A DNA stretch of 57,789 nt from Oscillospiraceae bacterium (GCA_022791945.1 JAAVZY010000036.1:1-57789); one strand, 5' to 3'; counted from the stretch's first letter, positions 34,146 through 43,134 are shown. The notes: generated by a model not told the origin, from the sequence alone. Numbers and translations are program-made.

Positions 34146-35009
34146 CTAAGCGTTCAGGAGGAGCTGCGCGTGGGAGGAGGGATCGTCGCGGATGACTTCG
34201 CCTACGGAGGGGAGGGCGATCGTTCCGGACAGAGGATTCTTGATGCTGTCCACGTGAGTGCGAAGGGTGGCTTCCACTTCTGATTTCTCAAAGCAGAGAT
34301 CTGCTTCCGTCAGGTCGCAGTCGATGAGCTTCAGCCCCTTGCAGTAGCAGAGCGGCTGGGTGCCGCTGATCCGGCAGTGGTCAAAGGTCACGTTCTCACA
34401 ATACCAGGCCAGGTACTCTCCCTTTACCTCGCAGTTCCGGACAACTACATTCTTCGCGTGCCAGAGCGCGTCCTTGGTGTCCAGCACGCAGTTCTCCAGC
34501 AGGGCGTTTTCCACGTACTGGAAGGAATATTTCCCCTTCAGATGAACCTCCCGGAGCGTCAGATGATCCGAGCGAAGCATGAAATATTCTCCCTGCACGG
34601 AGCACCGCTCCATCTCCACCTGATGGACAAACCACCCGAATTCCGGCGAGATAATAGCACAGTCCCGCAGGCGGATCCGGCTGCACTCCCGGAGCGCCTT
34701 GATGCCGTGCAGCTTCGTATCCGCAGCCTCCACATCTGCCGAGTACCACAGAGCCGCCCGGCAGAGCTCCGTCAGCTCCGAGCCGGATATCACCAGCCCC
34801 TGATCATGCCAGAAGGGGTAACGGAGGTTAAAATAGCAGTTCTCCACCTTCACATCCCGGCACTCCTTAAAGGCGCTTTCCCCGTCTGCCGGGCCGTCAA
34901 AGGCGCAGTCCTTCACATGTATGTCCCGGCTTCCATAAAGGGCCCGTTCTTCGTCAAACCGTTCTCCGGCAATCAGCGTCCTTTTGTTCTCAGTGTTCAC
35001 AACATTCAC
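34146..35009 (-). CDS. DUF3737 family protein (right-handed beta-helix)
   Basis: A 287-residue protein built from about 20-residue rungs (GLVISGSELTELCRAALWYSADVEAADTKLHG; NVVVRNCEVKGEYLAWYCENVTFDHC), the pattern of a right-handed parallel beta-helix. DUF3737 proteins are common in gut Firmicutes and have no established function. GTG 35009 is preferred because GAAGGGG lies 9 nt upstream. The ATG at 35027 has no ribosome site and would place that site inside the gene. No neighbour suggests a role. Confidence 0.85.
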   Translation of the reverse strand: MNVVNTENKRTLIAGERFDEERALYGSRDIHVKDCAFDGPADGESAFKECRDVKVENCYFNLRYPFWHDQGLVISGSELTELCRAALWYSADVEAADTKLHGIKALRECSRIRLRDCAIISPEFGWFVHQVEMERCSVQGEYFMLRSDHLTLREVHLKGKYSFQYVENALLENCVLDTKDALWHAKNVVVRNCEVKGEYLAWYCENVTFDHCRISGTQPLCYCKGLKLIDCDLTEADLCFEKSEVEATLRTHVDSIKNPLSGTIALPSVGEVIRDDPSSHAQLLLNA

Positions 35010-35195
35010 AGCAAAACGCCCCTTCATTATGTAGGTGTATTCCCGCCCGCAGGGGCGGAGCAGTCTTTCCGCCAGGGAACCCGCCCGGCCTTCGGGCGCC
35101 GCCGGACAGATTCCGCATGATACACGGAAAGCCCGGAAGGGGAATCCCCTTTCGGACTTTCCGTTTCTCTCCCCGCTGTTCCGCCGGGGAGGACA

Positions 35196-37115
35196 TTACT
35201 TTCCGGACAGCAGCTCGCAGATCAGATCCCCGTAGGCAGTGGGATCCTCAATGGGGAAGCCGGCGATCAGCAGCGCCTGGCTGTAGAGCACCCTGCTCAG
35301 CTTCTTTGCCCGCTCCTGATCGGATGCAAACGCCTCGCTGAGCGCCTCAAACATGGGATGGGACGCGTTCAGCTCCAGCACCCGATCCGCCTTCATAGCC
35401 TGCTCGCCGGGGGTGTTCATCTGAGCAAAGTATTTTTCCATTTCCAGGGTGACCGGCCCCTCGCTGGACAGGCAGACCGGATGGCTCTTGAGCTTCTCGG
35501 AGATCCGAACCTCCTTGACGCCCTCCAGGCTCTCCTTGACAAAGTCCAGGAGCTTCTGGTTCTTCTTGGTCTGCTTTTCGGCATTCTTTTTGTCAGCCTC
35601 GTCCACAATGTCGTCGCTGTTGACCGACTTGATCTCCTTGCCCTCCAGATCGTGGAGCACCTGCATGACGAATTCGTCCACCTCGTCGGTCAGGTAGAGG
35701 ATTTCGTAACCCTTTTCCTTAACGGCCTCCGTCTGGGGCAGCCGATCCACCTTAACGGCAGACTCGCCGCAGGCGTAATAGACGTACTTCTGCTCCTCCT
35801 TCATCCGGGCGGTGTACTCCGCCAGGGTGACCAGCTTCTGTTCTGTGGAGGAATAGAACAGGAGCAGATCCTTCAGCAGCTCCTTATGCTCCCCATATTC
35901 GTTGACCACGCCGTATTTCAGCTGAAGGCCGAAATTCTGATAGAATTTCTCATACTTCTCCCGATCGTTTTCCAGCAGCTTGGAGAGCTCCCGCTTGATC
36001 TTCTTCTCCAGGCTGGAGGCAATCACCTGCAGCTGGCGATCCTGCTGGAGCATCTCCCGGGAGATGTTCAGGGAGAGATCCTGGGAATCCACCACGCCCC
36101 GGATAAAGCGGAAATGCTCCGGCAGCAGATCGCCGCATTTCTCCATAATCAGCACGCCGCTGGAGTAAAGCTGGAGGCCCTTCTCATACTCCTTGGTGTA
36201 GTAGTTGTAGGGGGTGCGGGCGGGGATAAACAGCAGCGCCTCATAGGAGACTACGCCCTCCGTGCTCACCCGGATATTGAGGATGGGATCCTCGTAATCG
36301 TAGAACTTTTCCTTATAGAACTGATTGTACGCCTCGTCGGTAACCTCTCCCTTGGACTTGTGCCAGATGGGCACCATGTCGTTGAGGGTTTCATTTTCCA
36401 CGTAGCTCTCATACTTGGGTTCATCCTCGCCGGAGGCGCCCTCCGCCTTCTCCACAGGGCGGCTCTTGGTCACATCCATTTTGATGGGGTAGCGGATATA
36501 GTTGGAGTATTTCTGAATCAGGTTCCGAAGGGTGTACTCCTCCAGATACTGCGCGTATTTTTCCTCTTCGGTATCAGCCTTCAGCTTCATCTGGATATCC
36601 GTGCCCACGGTATCCTTTTCGCACTGGGTGATGGTGTAGCCGTCCGCGCCGGAGGACTCCCAGCGGTAGGCGGTATCGGAGCCGTAGGCCCGGCTGGTGA
36701 CAGTGACGGTATCGCTGACCATAAAGGCGGAATAGAAGCCCACGCCGAACTGACCGATGATGTCAATGTCGGACTCAGGCTTGCCCTCGGCCTGGGACAT
36801 TTCCTCCTTGAAACTCAGGGAGCCGCTGCGGGCGATCACGCCCAGGTTCTCCTCCAGGGCCTGGCGGTCCATGCCGATGCCGTTATCGGAGATGGTGAGG
36901 GTGCCGGCCTCCTTATCGGGAACAATCCGGATCGCCAGCTCCTCCCGGTTGACAGCCACCTGATCGTCGGTGAGGGCCTTGTAGCAGAGCTTGTCAATGG
37001 CGTCGCTGGCGTTGGAAATCAGCTCCCGCAGGAAGATCTCCCGGTTGGTGTAAATGGAGTGGATCATCAGATCCAGCAGGCGTTTGGATTCCGCCTTGAA
37101 TTGCTGCTTTTCCAT
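35196..37115 (-). CDS. htpG: Molecular chaperone HtpG (Hsp90)
   Basis: A 639-residue complete bacterial Hsp90. The ATP-binding GHKL domain shows NREIFLRELISNASDAIDK, DNGIGM and GQFGVGFYSAFMV. The middle domain has the catalytic-Arg stretch and SLNISREMLQQ, and the C-terminal dimerisation domain has MKADRVLELNASHPMF. It helps refold or stabilise client proteins under stress. ATG 37115 follows AGGAAAGGATGG. A CIRCE operator just upstream indicates control by the HrcA repressor. Confidence 0.97.
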   Translation of the reverse strand: MEKQQFKAESKRLLDLMIHSIYTNREIFLRELISNASDAIDKLCYKALTDDQVAVNREELAIRIVPDKEAGTLTISDNGIGMDRQALEENLGVIARSGSLSFKEEMSQAEGKPESDIDIIGQFGVGFYSAFMVSDTVTVTSRAYGSDTAYRWESSGADGYTITQCEKDTVGTDIQMKLKADTEEEKYAQYLEEYTLRNLIQKYSNYIRYPIKMDVTKSRPVEKAEGASGEDEPKYESYVENETLNDMVPIWHKSKGEVTDEAYNQFYKEKFYDYEDPILNIRVSTEGVVSYEALLFIPARTPYNYYTKEYEKGLQLYSSGVLIMEKCGDLLPEHFRFIRGVVDSQDLSLNISREMLQQDRQLQVIASSLEKKIKRELSKLLENDREKYEKFYQNFGLQLKYGVVNEYGEHKELLKDLLLFYSSTEQKLVTLAEYTARMKEEQKYVYYACGESAVKVDRLPQTEAVKEKGYEILYLTDEVDEFVMQVLHDLEGKEIKSVNSDDIVDEADKKNAEKQTKKNQKLLDFVKESLEGVKEVRISEKLKSHPVCLSSEGPVTLEMEKYFAQMNTPGEQAMKADRVLELNASHPMFEALSEAFASDQERAKKLSRVLYSQALLIAGFPIEDPTAYGDLICELLSGK

Positions 37116-37177
37116 GGACGAACCATCCTTTCCTATTCGCATCCCAGGGAACCCCGAGGGAAATACAATACACAGAT

Positions 37178-37204
37178 TTAGCACTCGATATCGCCAAGTG
37201 CTAA
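37178..37204 (-). promoter_or_regulatory. CIRCE operator (HrcA binding site) of htpG
   Basis: TTAGCACTC, 9-nt spacer, AAGTGCTAA: one base off the consensus TTAGCACTC-N9-GAGTGCTAA. With flanking bases the arms reach 11 bp (GATTTAGCACT/AGTGCTAAATC). A -10 element TATAGT lies at 37209-37214 on the minus strand, so the operator covers the transcription start. Confidence 0.9.
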
Positions 37205-37278
37205 ATCTACTATACAACAACTCCGCCTGCTTTTGCATGAATAAACTATGAATTTTCCAGAAATATCCCCTGCGGCGA

Positions 37279-37734
37279 AGGGAAAGGCCGCAAGGGCAGC
37301 GGCGCATCGGGAAGGGATTCCCCTTGGATCCCCATTATTTCAAGGGCTTTTTTAAGGGCGGAAAAGGGGTGGGGTCAGGTCTGTACAGACTTCCGAACCA
37401 CTGCCACGCAGATAGTTTGATTCCCGCAGTACGCTTTTTTCGTAAAGAAAAAAGCTCCCTCCTGCGTGCGGGGTAGTTCCTGCGCCGCATGGGGATTTTT
37501 GCGCAGAACGCGCTCGAGACATTCTGCGTCGCAGTCTCTGCGCCGCACGTGGGGATGAATTTTTTCTTTACGAAAAAATGGGTAGGCGGGCGTTCGGCCA
37601 CGCAGGGAGTACCAGCAAGGCAGGGGGGCGGGCGCAAGCGCCCGTCCCCACCCCCACCCCAAAAAAGATGGGAATCCAAGGGGACGAGTCCCCTTGGCAG
37701 GTGCTCGAGGACAGCGTCCTCGAGGTCTTCCCCA
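37279..37734. repeat. Mosaic palindromic repeat, copy 9
   Basis: Between the tRNA cluster end and the htpG promoter. Modules: GGGATTCCCC, AGTCTGTACAGACT, opposed T/A hairpins near 37433 and 37570, GGGCGGGCGC/GCGCCCGTCC, CCAAGGGGAC/GTCCCCTTGG and CTCGAGGAC/GTCCTCGAG, the last with both arms changed against the common GGGC/GCCC form. Confidence 0.9.
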
Positions 37735-37753
37735 CTCAGCAGCACTGCCCGCC

Positions 37754-37810
37754 TCACCAAAGAATAAGGACGGTTGAGCTTTTCGCTCAACCGTCCTTAT
37801 TCTTTGGTGA
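37754..37810 (-). terminator. Terminator of the tRNA genes, reaching into the tRNA 3' end
   Basis: Arms 37754-37779 and 37785-37810 (26 nt) are exactly complementary with a 5-nt loop. The right arm covers the last three tRNA bases and the encoded CCA (37805-37810), so the hairpin includes a complement of the tRNA 3' terminus. U-rich sequence (TTATTCTTT) lies in the distal arm. Confidence 0.75.
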
Positions 37811-37879
37811 CCCCTGCGAGAATCGAACTCGCGATTCCGCCGTGAGAGGGCGGCGTCTTAGCCGCTTGACCAAGGGGCC
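37805..37879 (-). tRNA. tRNA-Glu (CTC anticodon)
   Basis: Full cloverleaf on the minus strand: acceptor GGCCCCT/AGGGGTC, anticodon loop CTCTCAC giving CTC, T-loop GTTCGAT, discriminator A and encoded CCA. Length 75 nt with CCA. Confidence 0.95.
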
Positions 37880-38074
37880 GTCAAGGTGGAAATCCCGTCC
37901 CTGAGAGAGGGATTCCATATAAAAACGCGTATATATTTACATATTACGCGGATTTACCAAAATAAAACGCCATCCGTCTGGAATGACATTCTATTTTGCA
38001 AAAACAACGAAACGATTGCCTCGCCGCTTTTTTCTAAAAACCATCCTCTGTCAACGCAGGCCATAGAAAAATCC

Positions 38075-38149
38075 TGGTGACCCGTGCGAGAATTGAACTC
38101 GCGATTCCGCCGTGAAAGGGCGGTGTCTTAACCTCTTGACCAACGGGCC
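38075..38149 (-). tRNA. tRNA-Glu (TTC anticodon)
   Basis: Cloverleaf with acceptor GGCCCGT/ACGGGTC, anticodon loop CTTTCAC giving TTC, T-loop GTTCAAT and encoded CCA. It is close in sequence to the neighbouring Glu(CTC) gene, suggesting a duplication with anticodon change. Confidence 0.95.
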
Positions 38150-38177
38150 AACACGCGCCGGCAAAGGTTGCTTTTGT

Positions 38178-38254
38178 TGGTAGCGGTAACTGGATTCGAA
38201 CCGGTGACACTGCGGGTATGAACCGCATGCTCTAGCCAACTGAGCTATACCGCC
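38178..38254 (-). tRNA. tRNA-Met (CAT anticodon), elongator type
   Basis: Cloverleaf with acceptor GGCGGTA/TACCGCT, anticodon loop TTCATAC giving CAT, T-loop GTTCGAA and encoded CCA. The anticodon stem lacks the three GC pairs of an initiator. A tRNA-Ile2 with modified CAT cannot be fully excluded. Confidence 0.88.
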
Positions 38255-38397
38255 ATATCCTTGCGTGAGAGAACAAAAAATATTATACCCGCAGAACCCC
38301 GAAAAGTCAACCCATTTTTTCACTTTTTTTCGATTTGTAGCCTTTCCACATAGATCCCTCCTCTATACAGCCCCTTGTCCGATGTTTTGACGGAAAT

Positions 38398-38434
38398 TGA
38401 CCGCCGCGCCCACTTCGGGCAGGCGCGGCGGTCA
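38398..38434 (-). terminator. Terminator of serA
   Basis: A 13-bp perfect stem (TGACCGCCGCGCC and its complement) with an 11-nt loop, 32 nt past the serA stop. Confidence 0.7.
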
Positions 38435-38466
38435 GATCCCGCAAGGGGATCCACAGCGAACACAAG

Positions 38467-39627
38467 CTATCCGATGACACGGACACGAATCACGCCCTCA
38501 ATGGCGTTGAGCTTTGCGACGGTAGCGTCGTCGGGCTTCTGGTTTACGTCCAGCATGGTGTAAGCATAGTCGCCCCGGGACTTATTGAGCATGTTTTCAA
38601 TGTTCAATCCGCCCAGATCGGTGGAGATCTGGCTGATCAGGGTGGGGATGTTCCGATGAATGACGCAGATCCGCGGCAGAGCGGAGGGGGGCATAGCCGC
38701 CGCCGGAAGATTCACCGAGTTCCGGATGTTTCCGTGCTCCAGATAGTCCACCAGCTCCTGCACAGCCATTCTGGCGCAGTTGTCCTCGCTCTCCGGGGTG
38801 GATGCTCCCAGGTGAGGGAACGCCACCACGCCCGCATGATCCAGCATAGCGTCCGTGGGGAAGTCGGTCAGATACACCTTCACCCGGCGCTCATCCAGCG
38901 CGTCCAGGATATCCTGCTCCTCCACCAGATCCCCTCTGGCAAAGTTCAGAATCCGCACCCCATCCTTCATCAGGGCGATGGAGGAGGCGTTGATAAAGCC
39001 CTTGGTTTCTTTGGTGGCGGGCACGTGAATGGTGATGTAATCGGCGTTTTCATAGATCTCTTTCAGAGAGTTCACATGAATGACCGAACGGGACAGGGAC
39101 CAGGCCCCGTCCACGCTGATATAGGGGTCGTAGCCATACACGGTCATTCCTAGGGCCTCGGCGGCGTTGGCGACCAGCGCGCCGATAGCGCCCAGGCCCA
39201 CAACGCCCAGCTTCTTTCCGGCCAGCTCCGGGCCCACAAACTGAGATTTCCCCTTCTCCACCAGCTTGGAGACATCAGCGCCGCTTCCCTTCAAGGTTTT
39301 CACCCAGTCCATAGCGGCGGAGATTTTCCGGGCGGACATAAGCAGGCCCAGCAGAACCATTTCTTTAACGGCGTTGGCATTGGCGCCGGGAGTGTTGAAC
39401 ACGGCAATCCCCTGCTCTGTACACCGATCCAGGGGGATATTGTTCACGCCCGCCCCGGCCCGGGCAATGGCCTTCAGGCTGGGAGCAAACTCCTGCTCAT
39501 GCAGGGAGGCGGATCGCACCAGTATGGCGTCCGCGTTGGCCAGCTCTTCGCCCCAGGCGTACTTGGCCCGGTCGAAGCAGTCCAGCCCCGCAGGTGAAAT
39601 CTTGTTGACAGTGTTAATCTGAAACAT
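38467..39627 (-). CDS. serA: D-3-phosphoglycerate dehydrogenase
   Basis: A 386-residue enzyme, first step of serine synthesis (3-phosphoglycerate to 3-phosphohydroxypyruvate with NAD). The Rossmann motif KKLGVVGLGAIGALVANAA, the catalytic Arg in ILNFARGDLVEE and the His in AFPHLGASTPESEDN are present. A C-terminal ACT domain (about residues 315-386, RICVIHRNIPTLISQISTDLG) suggests feedback by serine. ATG 39627 follows AAGGAAGGG. serC lies upstream on the same strand but is separated by a 740-nt repeat tract. Confidence 0.95.
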   Translation of the reverse strand: MFQINTVNKISPAGLDCFDRAKYAWGEELANADAILVRSASLHEQEFAPSLKAIARAGAGVNNIPLDRCTEQGIAVFNTPGANANAVKEMVLLGLLMSARKISAAMDWVKTLKGSGADVSKLVEKGKSQFVGPELAGKKLGVVGLGAIGALVANAAEALGMTVYGYDPYISVDGAWSLSRSVIHVNSLKEIYENADYITIHVPATKETKGFINASSIALMKDGVRILNFARGDLVEEQDILDALDERRVKVYLTDFPTDAMLDHAGVVAFPHLGASTPESEDNCARMAVQELVDYLEHGNIRNSVNLPAAAMPPSALPRICVIHRNIPTLISQISTDLGGLNIENMLNKSRGDYAYTMLDVNQKPDDATVAKLNAIEGVIRVRVIG

Positions 39628-39702
39628 GGGAATCCCTTCCTTCAAGTCATCTTCCGCCGCAGCGGAAGTCATCTCTTTAGATGGTCGGTCAGCCGGTCGG
39701 CG

Positions 39703-40440
39703 GGCAAGGCCACGAGACGCTGTCTCGCGTCTCTGCGGTGCGTCGTTTCACGACGCACCTAGGAATTCGGCTTCGCCGAATTCTGAGATGCGCCGCCAGC
39801 GGCGCATCGGGAATGGATTCCCCTTGGAACCCGTAATTTTTTGGGGGTATGGGGTGTTGGATTTCAGTCCCTGCCTCGCTGGGACTTCCCGTAAGGACGA
39901 TCGCCCGCCTACCCATTTTTTCGTAAAGAAAAAATTCAGCTCTATGAGCGGCGCAGACACTGCGACGCAGAAAATCCCGAGCGTGCCCTACTACGCTCAA
40001 ACTCTCTGCGGAGGGGGAACGCTGTAGGACGCTCAGAATCCCCCAGTCAGGGCTACCGCCTGTCGGCGGCATCCCTGCCATGCCCCTGACGTTCCGAAGG
40101 AACGTATGGGAGAGGGGACCGCCGCTGCTCCGAAGGAGCGGCGGTGGTGGAAGGATTCCGATCGTGGCACAAAATTCCTCCCCGCAGAGCCTGTGAGCGT
40201 GGTAGTATTACGCTCATACTCTCTGCGGCGCAGGAACTACCCCGCGCGCAGGAGGGAGCTTTTTTCTTTACGTAAAAAGCGTACTGCGGGAATCGGACTG
40301 TCTGCGTGGCAGGAGGCCGGAAGTCTGTACAGACCTGACCCCACCCCTTTTCCGCCGTTAAAAAGCCCTTAAAAGGATGGGATTCCAAAGGGACGCGTCC
40401 CTTTGGCAGGTGCTCGAGGGCAGAGCCCTCGAGGTCTTGC
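39703..40440. repeat. Mosaic palindromic repeat, copy 10, between serC and serA
   Basis: One of the longest tracts, bounded by GAGACGC/GTCTCGC and CTCGAGGGC/GCCCTCGAG. It has GGTGCGTCG/CGACGCACC, GAATTCGGC/GCCGAATTC, GATGCGCCGC/GCGGCGCATC, two T/A hairpins, ACGTTCC/GGAACGT near 40090 and an extra arm pair CCGCCGCTG...GAGCGGCGG near 40120. Confidence 0.9.
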
Positions 40441-40463
40441 ACGCAGAGAGCTTGAGCAGGAGC

Positions 40464-41546
40464 TCAGTGCGCTGCCTCAAAGGCCTTCATGAAGTCAACC
40501 AGCTTCTCAACGCCCTCGACGGGCATAGCATTATAAATAGAAGCGCGCATACCGCCCACGCTCCGGTGGCCCTTCAGGTTGACAAAGCCCGCAGCAGCAG
40601 CCTTAGAAACAAACTCCTTATCCAGGGCTTCGTCTCCGGTCACAAAGGGTATGTTCATCAGGGAACGGGATTCCTTTTCCACTGTGCCCCGGAAGAGCTG
40701 AGAGCTGTCCAGAAAATCGTACAGCATCCCGGCTTTCTTTTCGTTTTGAGCCTTCATTCCCTCCAGGCCGCCCATCTCGTCCCGGAGCCAATCCAGCACC
40801 AGCTTGCAAATATAAATCGCATAACAGGGCGGCGTGTTGAACATGGAACCGTTCTCCGCATGGGTCTGATAGTTGAACATGGTCGGAGTGATCTCCATGG
40901 CGTTGCCGATCAGATCCTCCCGGATAATCACCACTGTCAGCCCCGCGCAGCTCATATTCTTCTGCGCGCCCGCGTACAGCACGCCGAACCGGGATATGTC
41001 CAGAGGCTCGGACAGGATGCAGGAGCTCACGTCCGCCACCAGTGGCACATCCCCGGTTTCAGGCAGGGCCGGGAATTTGGTCCCATAAATGGTGTTGTTC
41101 AGGCAGATGTGGAAATAGTCCGCCTGGGGATCAAAGGCGGCGGGATCCAGCTTGGGAATATAGGAGAAGGTGCGATCCGCGGAAGATGCTACCGCATGGG
41201 CCTCCCCGTAGCGCGCGGCCTCGGCGTAAGCCTTCTTGGCCCACTGGCCGGTGATCACGAAATCCGCCCGGCGGCTCCTGTTCATCAGATTCAAAGGAAC
41301 CATGGCAAACTGAGAAGAGGCGCCGCCCTGAAGAAACAGCACTTTATAGTTATCCGGAATGCCCATCACCTGTCGGAGATTGGACTCGCAGGCGTTGATG
41401 ATCCCCTCGTAAACCTTGGAACGGTGGGACATCTCCATAACGGACTGGCCGCTGCCCTGATAATCCAGCATTTCACTGGCGGCTGTCCGCAGCACGCTTT
41501 CCGGAAGCACGGAAGGCCCTGCGCTGAAATTGTAGACTCTGTTCAT
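40464..41546 (-). CDS. serC: Phosphoserine aminotransferase
   Basis: A 360-residue PLP enzyme that makes 3-phosphoserine from 3-phosphohydroxypyruvate and glutamate. VYNFSAGPSVLPESVL opens the protein as in all SerC. YAGAQKNMSCAGLTVVIIRED carries the PLP lysine (in AQKN), and GHRSVGGMRASIYNAMP lies near the end. It supplies the step after SerA. ATG 41546 follows GGAAAGGGTATCT. No serB-type phosphatase is in the window. Confidence 0.96.
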   Translation of the reverse strand: MNRVYNFSAGPSVLPESVLRTAASEMLDYQGSGQSVMEMSHRSKVYEGIINACESNLRQVMGIPDNYKVLFLQGGASSQFAMVPLNLMNRSRRADFVITGQWAKKAYAEAARYGEAHAVASSADRTFSYIPKLDPAAFDPQADYFHICLNNTIYGTKFPALPETGDVPLVADVSSCILSEPLDISRFGVLYAGAQKNMSCAGLTVVIIREDLIGNAMEITPTMFNYQTHAENGSMFNTPPCYAIYICKLVLDWLRDEMGGLEGMKAQNEKKAGMLYDFLDSSQLFRGTVEKESRSLMNIPFVTGDEALDKEFVSKAAAAGFVNLKGHRSVGGMRASIYNAMPVEGVEKLVDFMKAFEAAH

Positions 41547-41677
41547 AGATACCCTTTCCTTTCCCAGGCCGTTTTGCGGCCCTCGCGCTTGATTGCTTGG
41601 CAGCCTTTCCATGAGGGCATAGGACAAGCTGTCCACAGATAGAGCACAAGTGTTGTGTCGCAAGCAACATATTCTAT

Positions 41678-41706
41678 ATTATAGGGAGTCAGCCCCAATT
41701 AGTCAA
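41678..41706 (-). promoter_or_regulatory. Sigma-A promoter of serC
   Basis: Minus strand TTGACT (41701-41706), 17-nt spacer, consensus TATAAT (41678-41683). The untranslated leader of about 125 nt has short hairpins (GGCCG/CGGCC) but no recognised riboswitch or T-box. Confidence 0.8.
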
Positions 41707-41794
41707 CCATTTTCTCAATTCTTCCGAAAATTTTTGCAGGCGGAAGCCAGGTATCCCGTCAAGGGGCCCTGGATGCTGTGTTCACAGCGACAAC

Positions 41795-41836
41795 GGGGGA
41801 AGACCTCGAGGGCGCTGCCCTCGAGGCCTTCCCCTT
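41795..41836. repeat. Solo palindromic module, copy 11
   Basis: A single near-perfect hairpin: GGGGAAG-A-CCTCGAGGGC, 3-nt loop GCT, GCCCTCGAGG-C-CTTCCCC. It is the same CTCGAG module found at the ends of the long tracts, here alone, and it would act as a terminator-like stem. Confidence 0.85.
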
Positions 41837-41876
41837 CGACCGAGTCTTGCCTCCCTGGCGGTGTTTCCAAAAAGAG

Positions 41877-41905
41877 TTGTAAAGTCAGCAGGAATCGTGT
41901 ATAAT
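41877..41905 (+). promoter_or_regulatory. Sigma-A promoter of the zinc-ribbon gene
   Basis: TTGTAA (41877-41882), 17-nt spacer, TATAAT (41900-41905), 65 nt ahead of the ATG. Confidence 0.7.
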
Positions 41906-41969
41906 GGTACAATGATAAGCCCAGCGCCGGAAAGCCTCCGGCAGCAGCGAAACGAAAGGATGAGCGGCA

Positions 41970-42425
41970 ATGACGGCGAATATGTTTGACGATCTGATCC
42001 TTAAAGCAAGGGACATCTGCGACACCGCCAGCAAAAAGACCAGCGAGCTTTGCGAGATTTCCAGGTACAAATATGAATGCATCCGCATCAATGGCGAAAT
42101 CAAAAAGCTGTACGAGCAGCTCGGCAGCTCCGTCTACTCCATGGTGAAGAAAAAATACGAAAACGCCGAGCTGATCGCCTCCCTGACAGAAGAGATCGAC
42201 GGACAGCTTGCCCGCCTGCGGGAGATCAATCAGATTCTCGCCGGACTGCAGCGGGTTGCGGTCTGCCCGGTCTGCGGGGTCAAGAACGACGACGAGAACT
42301 GCTTCTGCGCCAAATGCGGCGCCCGGATGAAGCCGGAAACAAATCCGGAGCCGGAGTCAAACTCAGAGCCTGCCCCCGCTCCCGAGAGCGCCGACCTCCA
42401 TTACAGCGAAGACATTGAAGGCTGA
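41970..42425 (+). CDS. Zinc-ribbon protein with helical N-terminus
   Basis: A 151-residue soluble protein. The first 90 residues are predicted helical, coiled-coil-like (KTSELCEISRYKYECIRINGEIKKLYEQLG...LTEEIDGQLARLREINQILAGLQ). A CxxC...CxxC zinc ribbon follows (CPVCGVKNDDENCFCAKCGARM), then an acidic Pro/Glu tail. Similar small proteins are common in Clostridia and unassigned. ATG 41970 has AAAGGATGAG upstream, and the gene has its own promoter and terminator. Confidence 0.8.
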   Translation: MTANMFDDLILKARDICDTASKKTSELCEISRYKYECIRINGEIKKLYEQLGSSVYSMVKKKYENAELIASLTEEIDGQLARLREINQILAGLQRVAVCPVCGVKNDDENCFCAKCGARMKPETNPEPESNSEPAPAPESADLHYSEDIEG

Positions 42426-42456
42426 GCCGGCTTTTCCATAGTCTTTCCCTCACATG

Positions 42457-42493
42457 GGCCCCCTGGAGCAGGAATCTCCTGCTCCAGGGGGCC
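42457..42493. terminator. Bidirectional terminator between zinc-ribbon and recombinase genes
   Basis: A 17-bp perfect stem (GGCCCCCTGGAGCAGGA and its complement) with a 3-nt loop between convergent stop codons. Confidence 0.75.
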
Positions 42494-42522
42494 TGCTGAT
42501 CACGCGGCTTATGCGGCCGCGG

Positions 42523-43134
42523 CTATATGTAGCGCTCCTGCATCCGGGCGGCTTCGGCATAGAAGCTGCTGCGGGGAAGCCCGGCCAGATAGAGGGCCTC
42601 CTCCAGGGTGAGAGCCTTGGCCCGCCAGAGCTCCACAATCTCCTGGAAATCCTCCGGAAGATCCCGGCGGGGGCGGCCCATGTGAACGCCTCTGGCCTTG
42701 GCGGCGGCAATCCCCTCCCGCTGGCGCTGATTGGTGGTTTCGCGCTCGTTCTGGGCCACAAAGGAGAGCACCTGAAGCACCACATCCGCGATAAAACGGC
42801 CTACCAGGGAGTTGGCTTCAACCCGGGTGTCCAGCAGGGGCATGTCCAGCACAACCACGTCCGCCTGAAGGATTTTGGTAATAAAGCGCCATTCCTCCAG
42901 GATCTCCTCATAGTTTCTGCCCAGGCGATCGATGCTTTTGATCACCAGCAGATCCCCCTCCTTCATGCGCCAGTGAACCAGATCCTGATAATTGGGGCGG
43001 TCAAAGCTCTTGCCGGAAAGCTTGTCCATCCAGATTTTCTGCCGTTCGATCCCAAATTTTCTCAGGGCCTCCACCTGCCGGTCCTCGTGCTGCTCATAGG
43101 TGGACACCCGGACATACCCGTATGCTTGTGACAT
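42523..43134 (-). CDS. Serine recombinase (resolvase/invertase family)
   Basis: A 203-residue small serine recombinase. The catalytic Ser11 is in GYVRVSTYEQ. Further active-site residues are in VIKSIDRLGRNYEEI, and the long helix (FIADVVLQVLSFVAQNERETTNQRQREGI) leads to a C-terminal helix-turn-helix (LTLEEALYLAGLPRSSFYAEAARM). Such enzymes resolve cointegrates or invert segments. No transposon, second recombinase or obvious crossover site lies nearby, so its target is unknown. ATG 43134 follows AAAGGGAATGG. A 11-bp hairpin (GCCGAAGCAGG/CCTGCTTCGGC) upstream could be a binding site. Confidence 0.92.
   Translation of the reverse strand: MSQAYGYVRVSTYEQHEDRQVEALRKFGIERQKIWMDKLSGKSFDRPNYQDLVHWRMKEGDLLVIKSIDRLGRNYEEILEEWRFITKILQADVVVLDMPLLDTRVEANSLVGRFIADVVLQVLSFVAQNERETTNQRQREGIAAAKARGVHMGRPRRDLPEDFQEIVELWRAKALTLEEALYLAGLPRSSFYAEAARMQERYI

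Noticed and set aside
41547..41677. T-box or serine-responsive riboswitch upstream of serC
   Set aside because: No T-box motif or long specifier stem could be found; only small hairpins are visible.
42523..43134. Prophage or transposon marked by the serine recombinase
   Set aside because: No phage, transposase, inverted terminal repeats or att-like duplications are visible around it; neighbours are ordinary genes.
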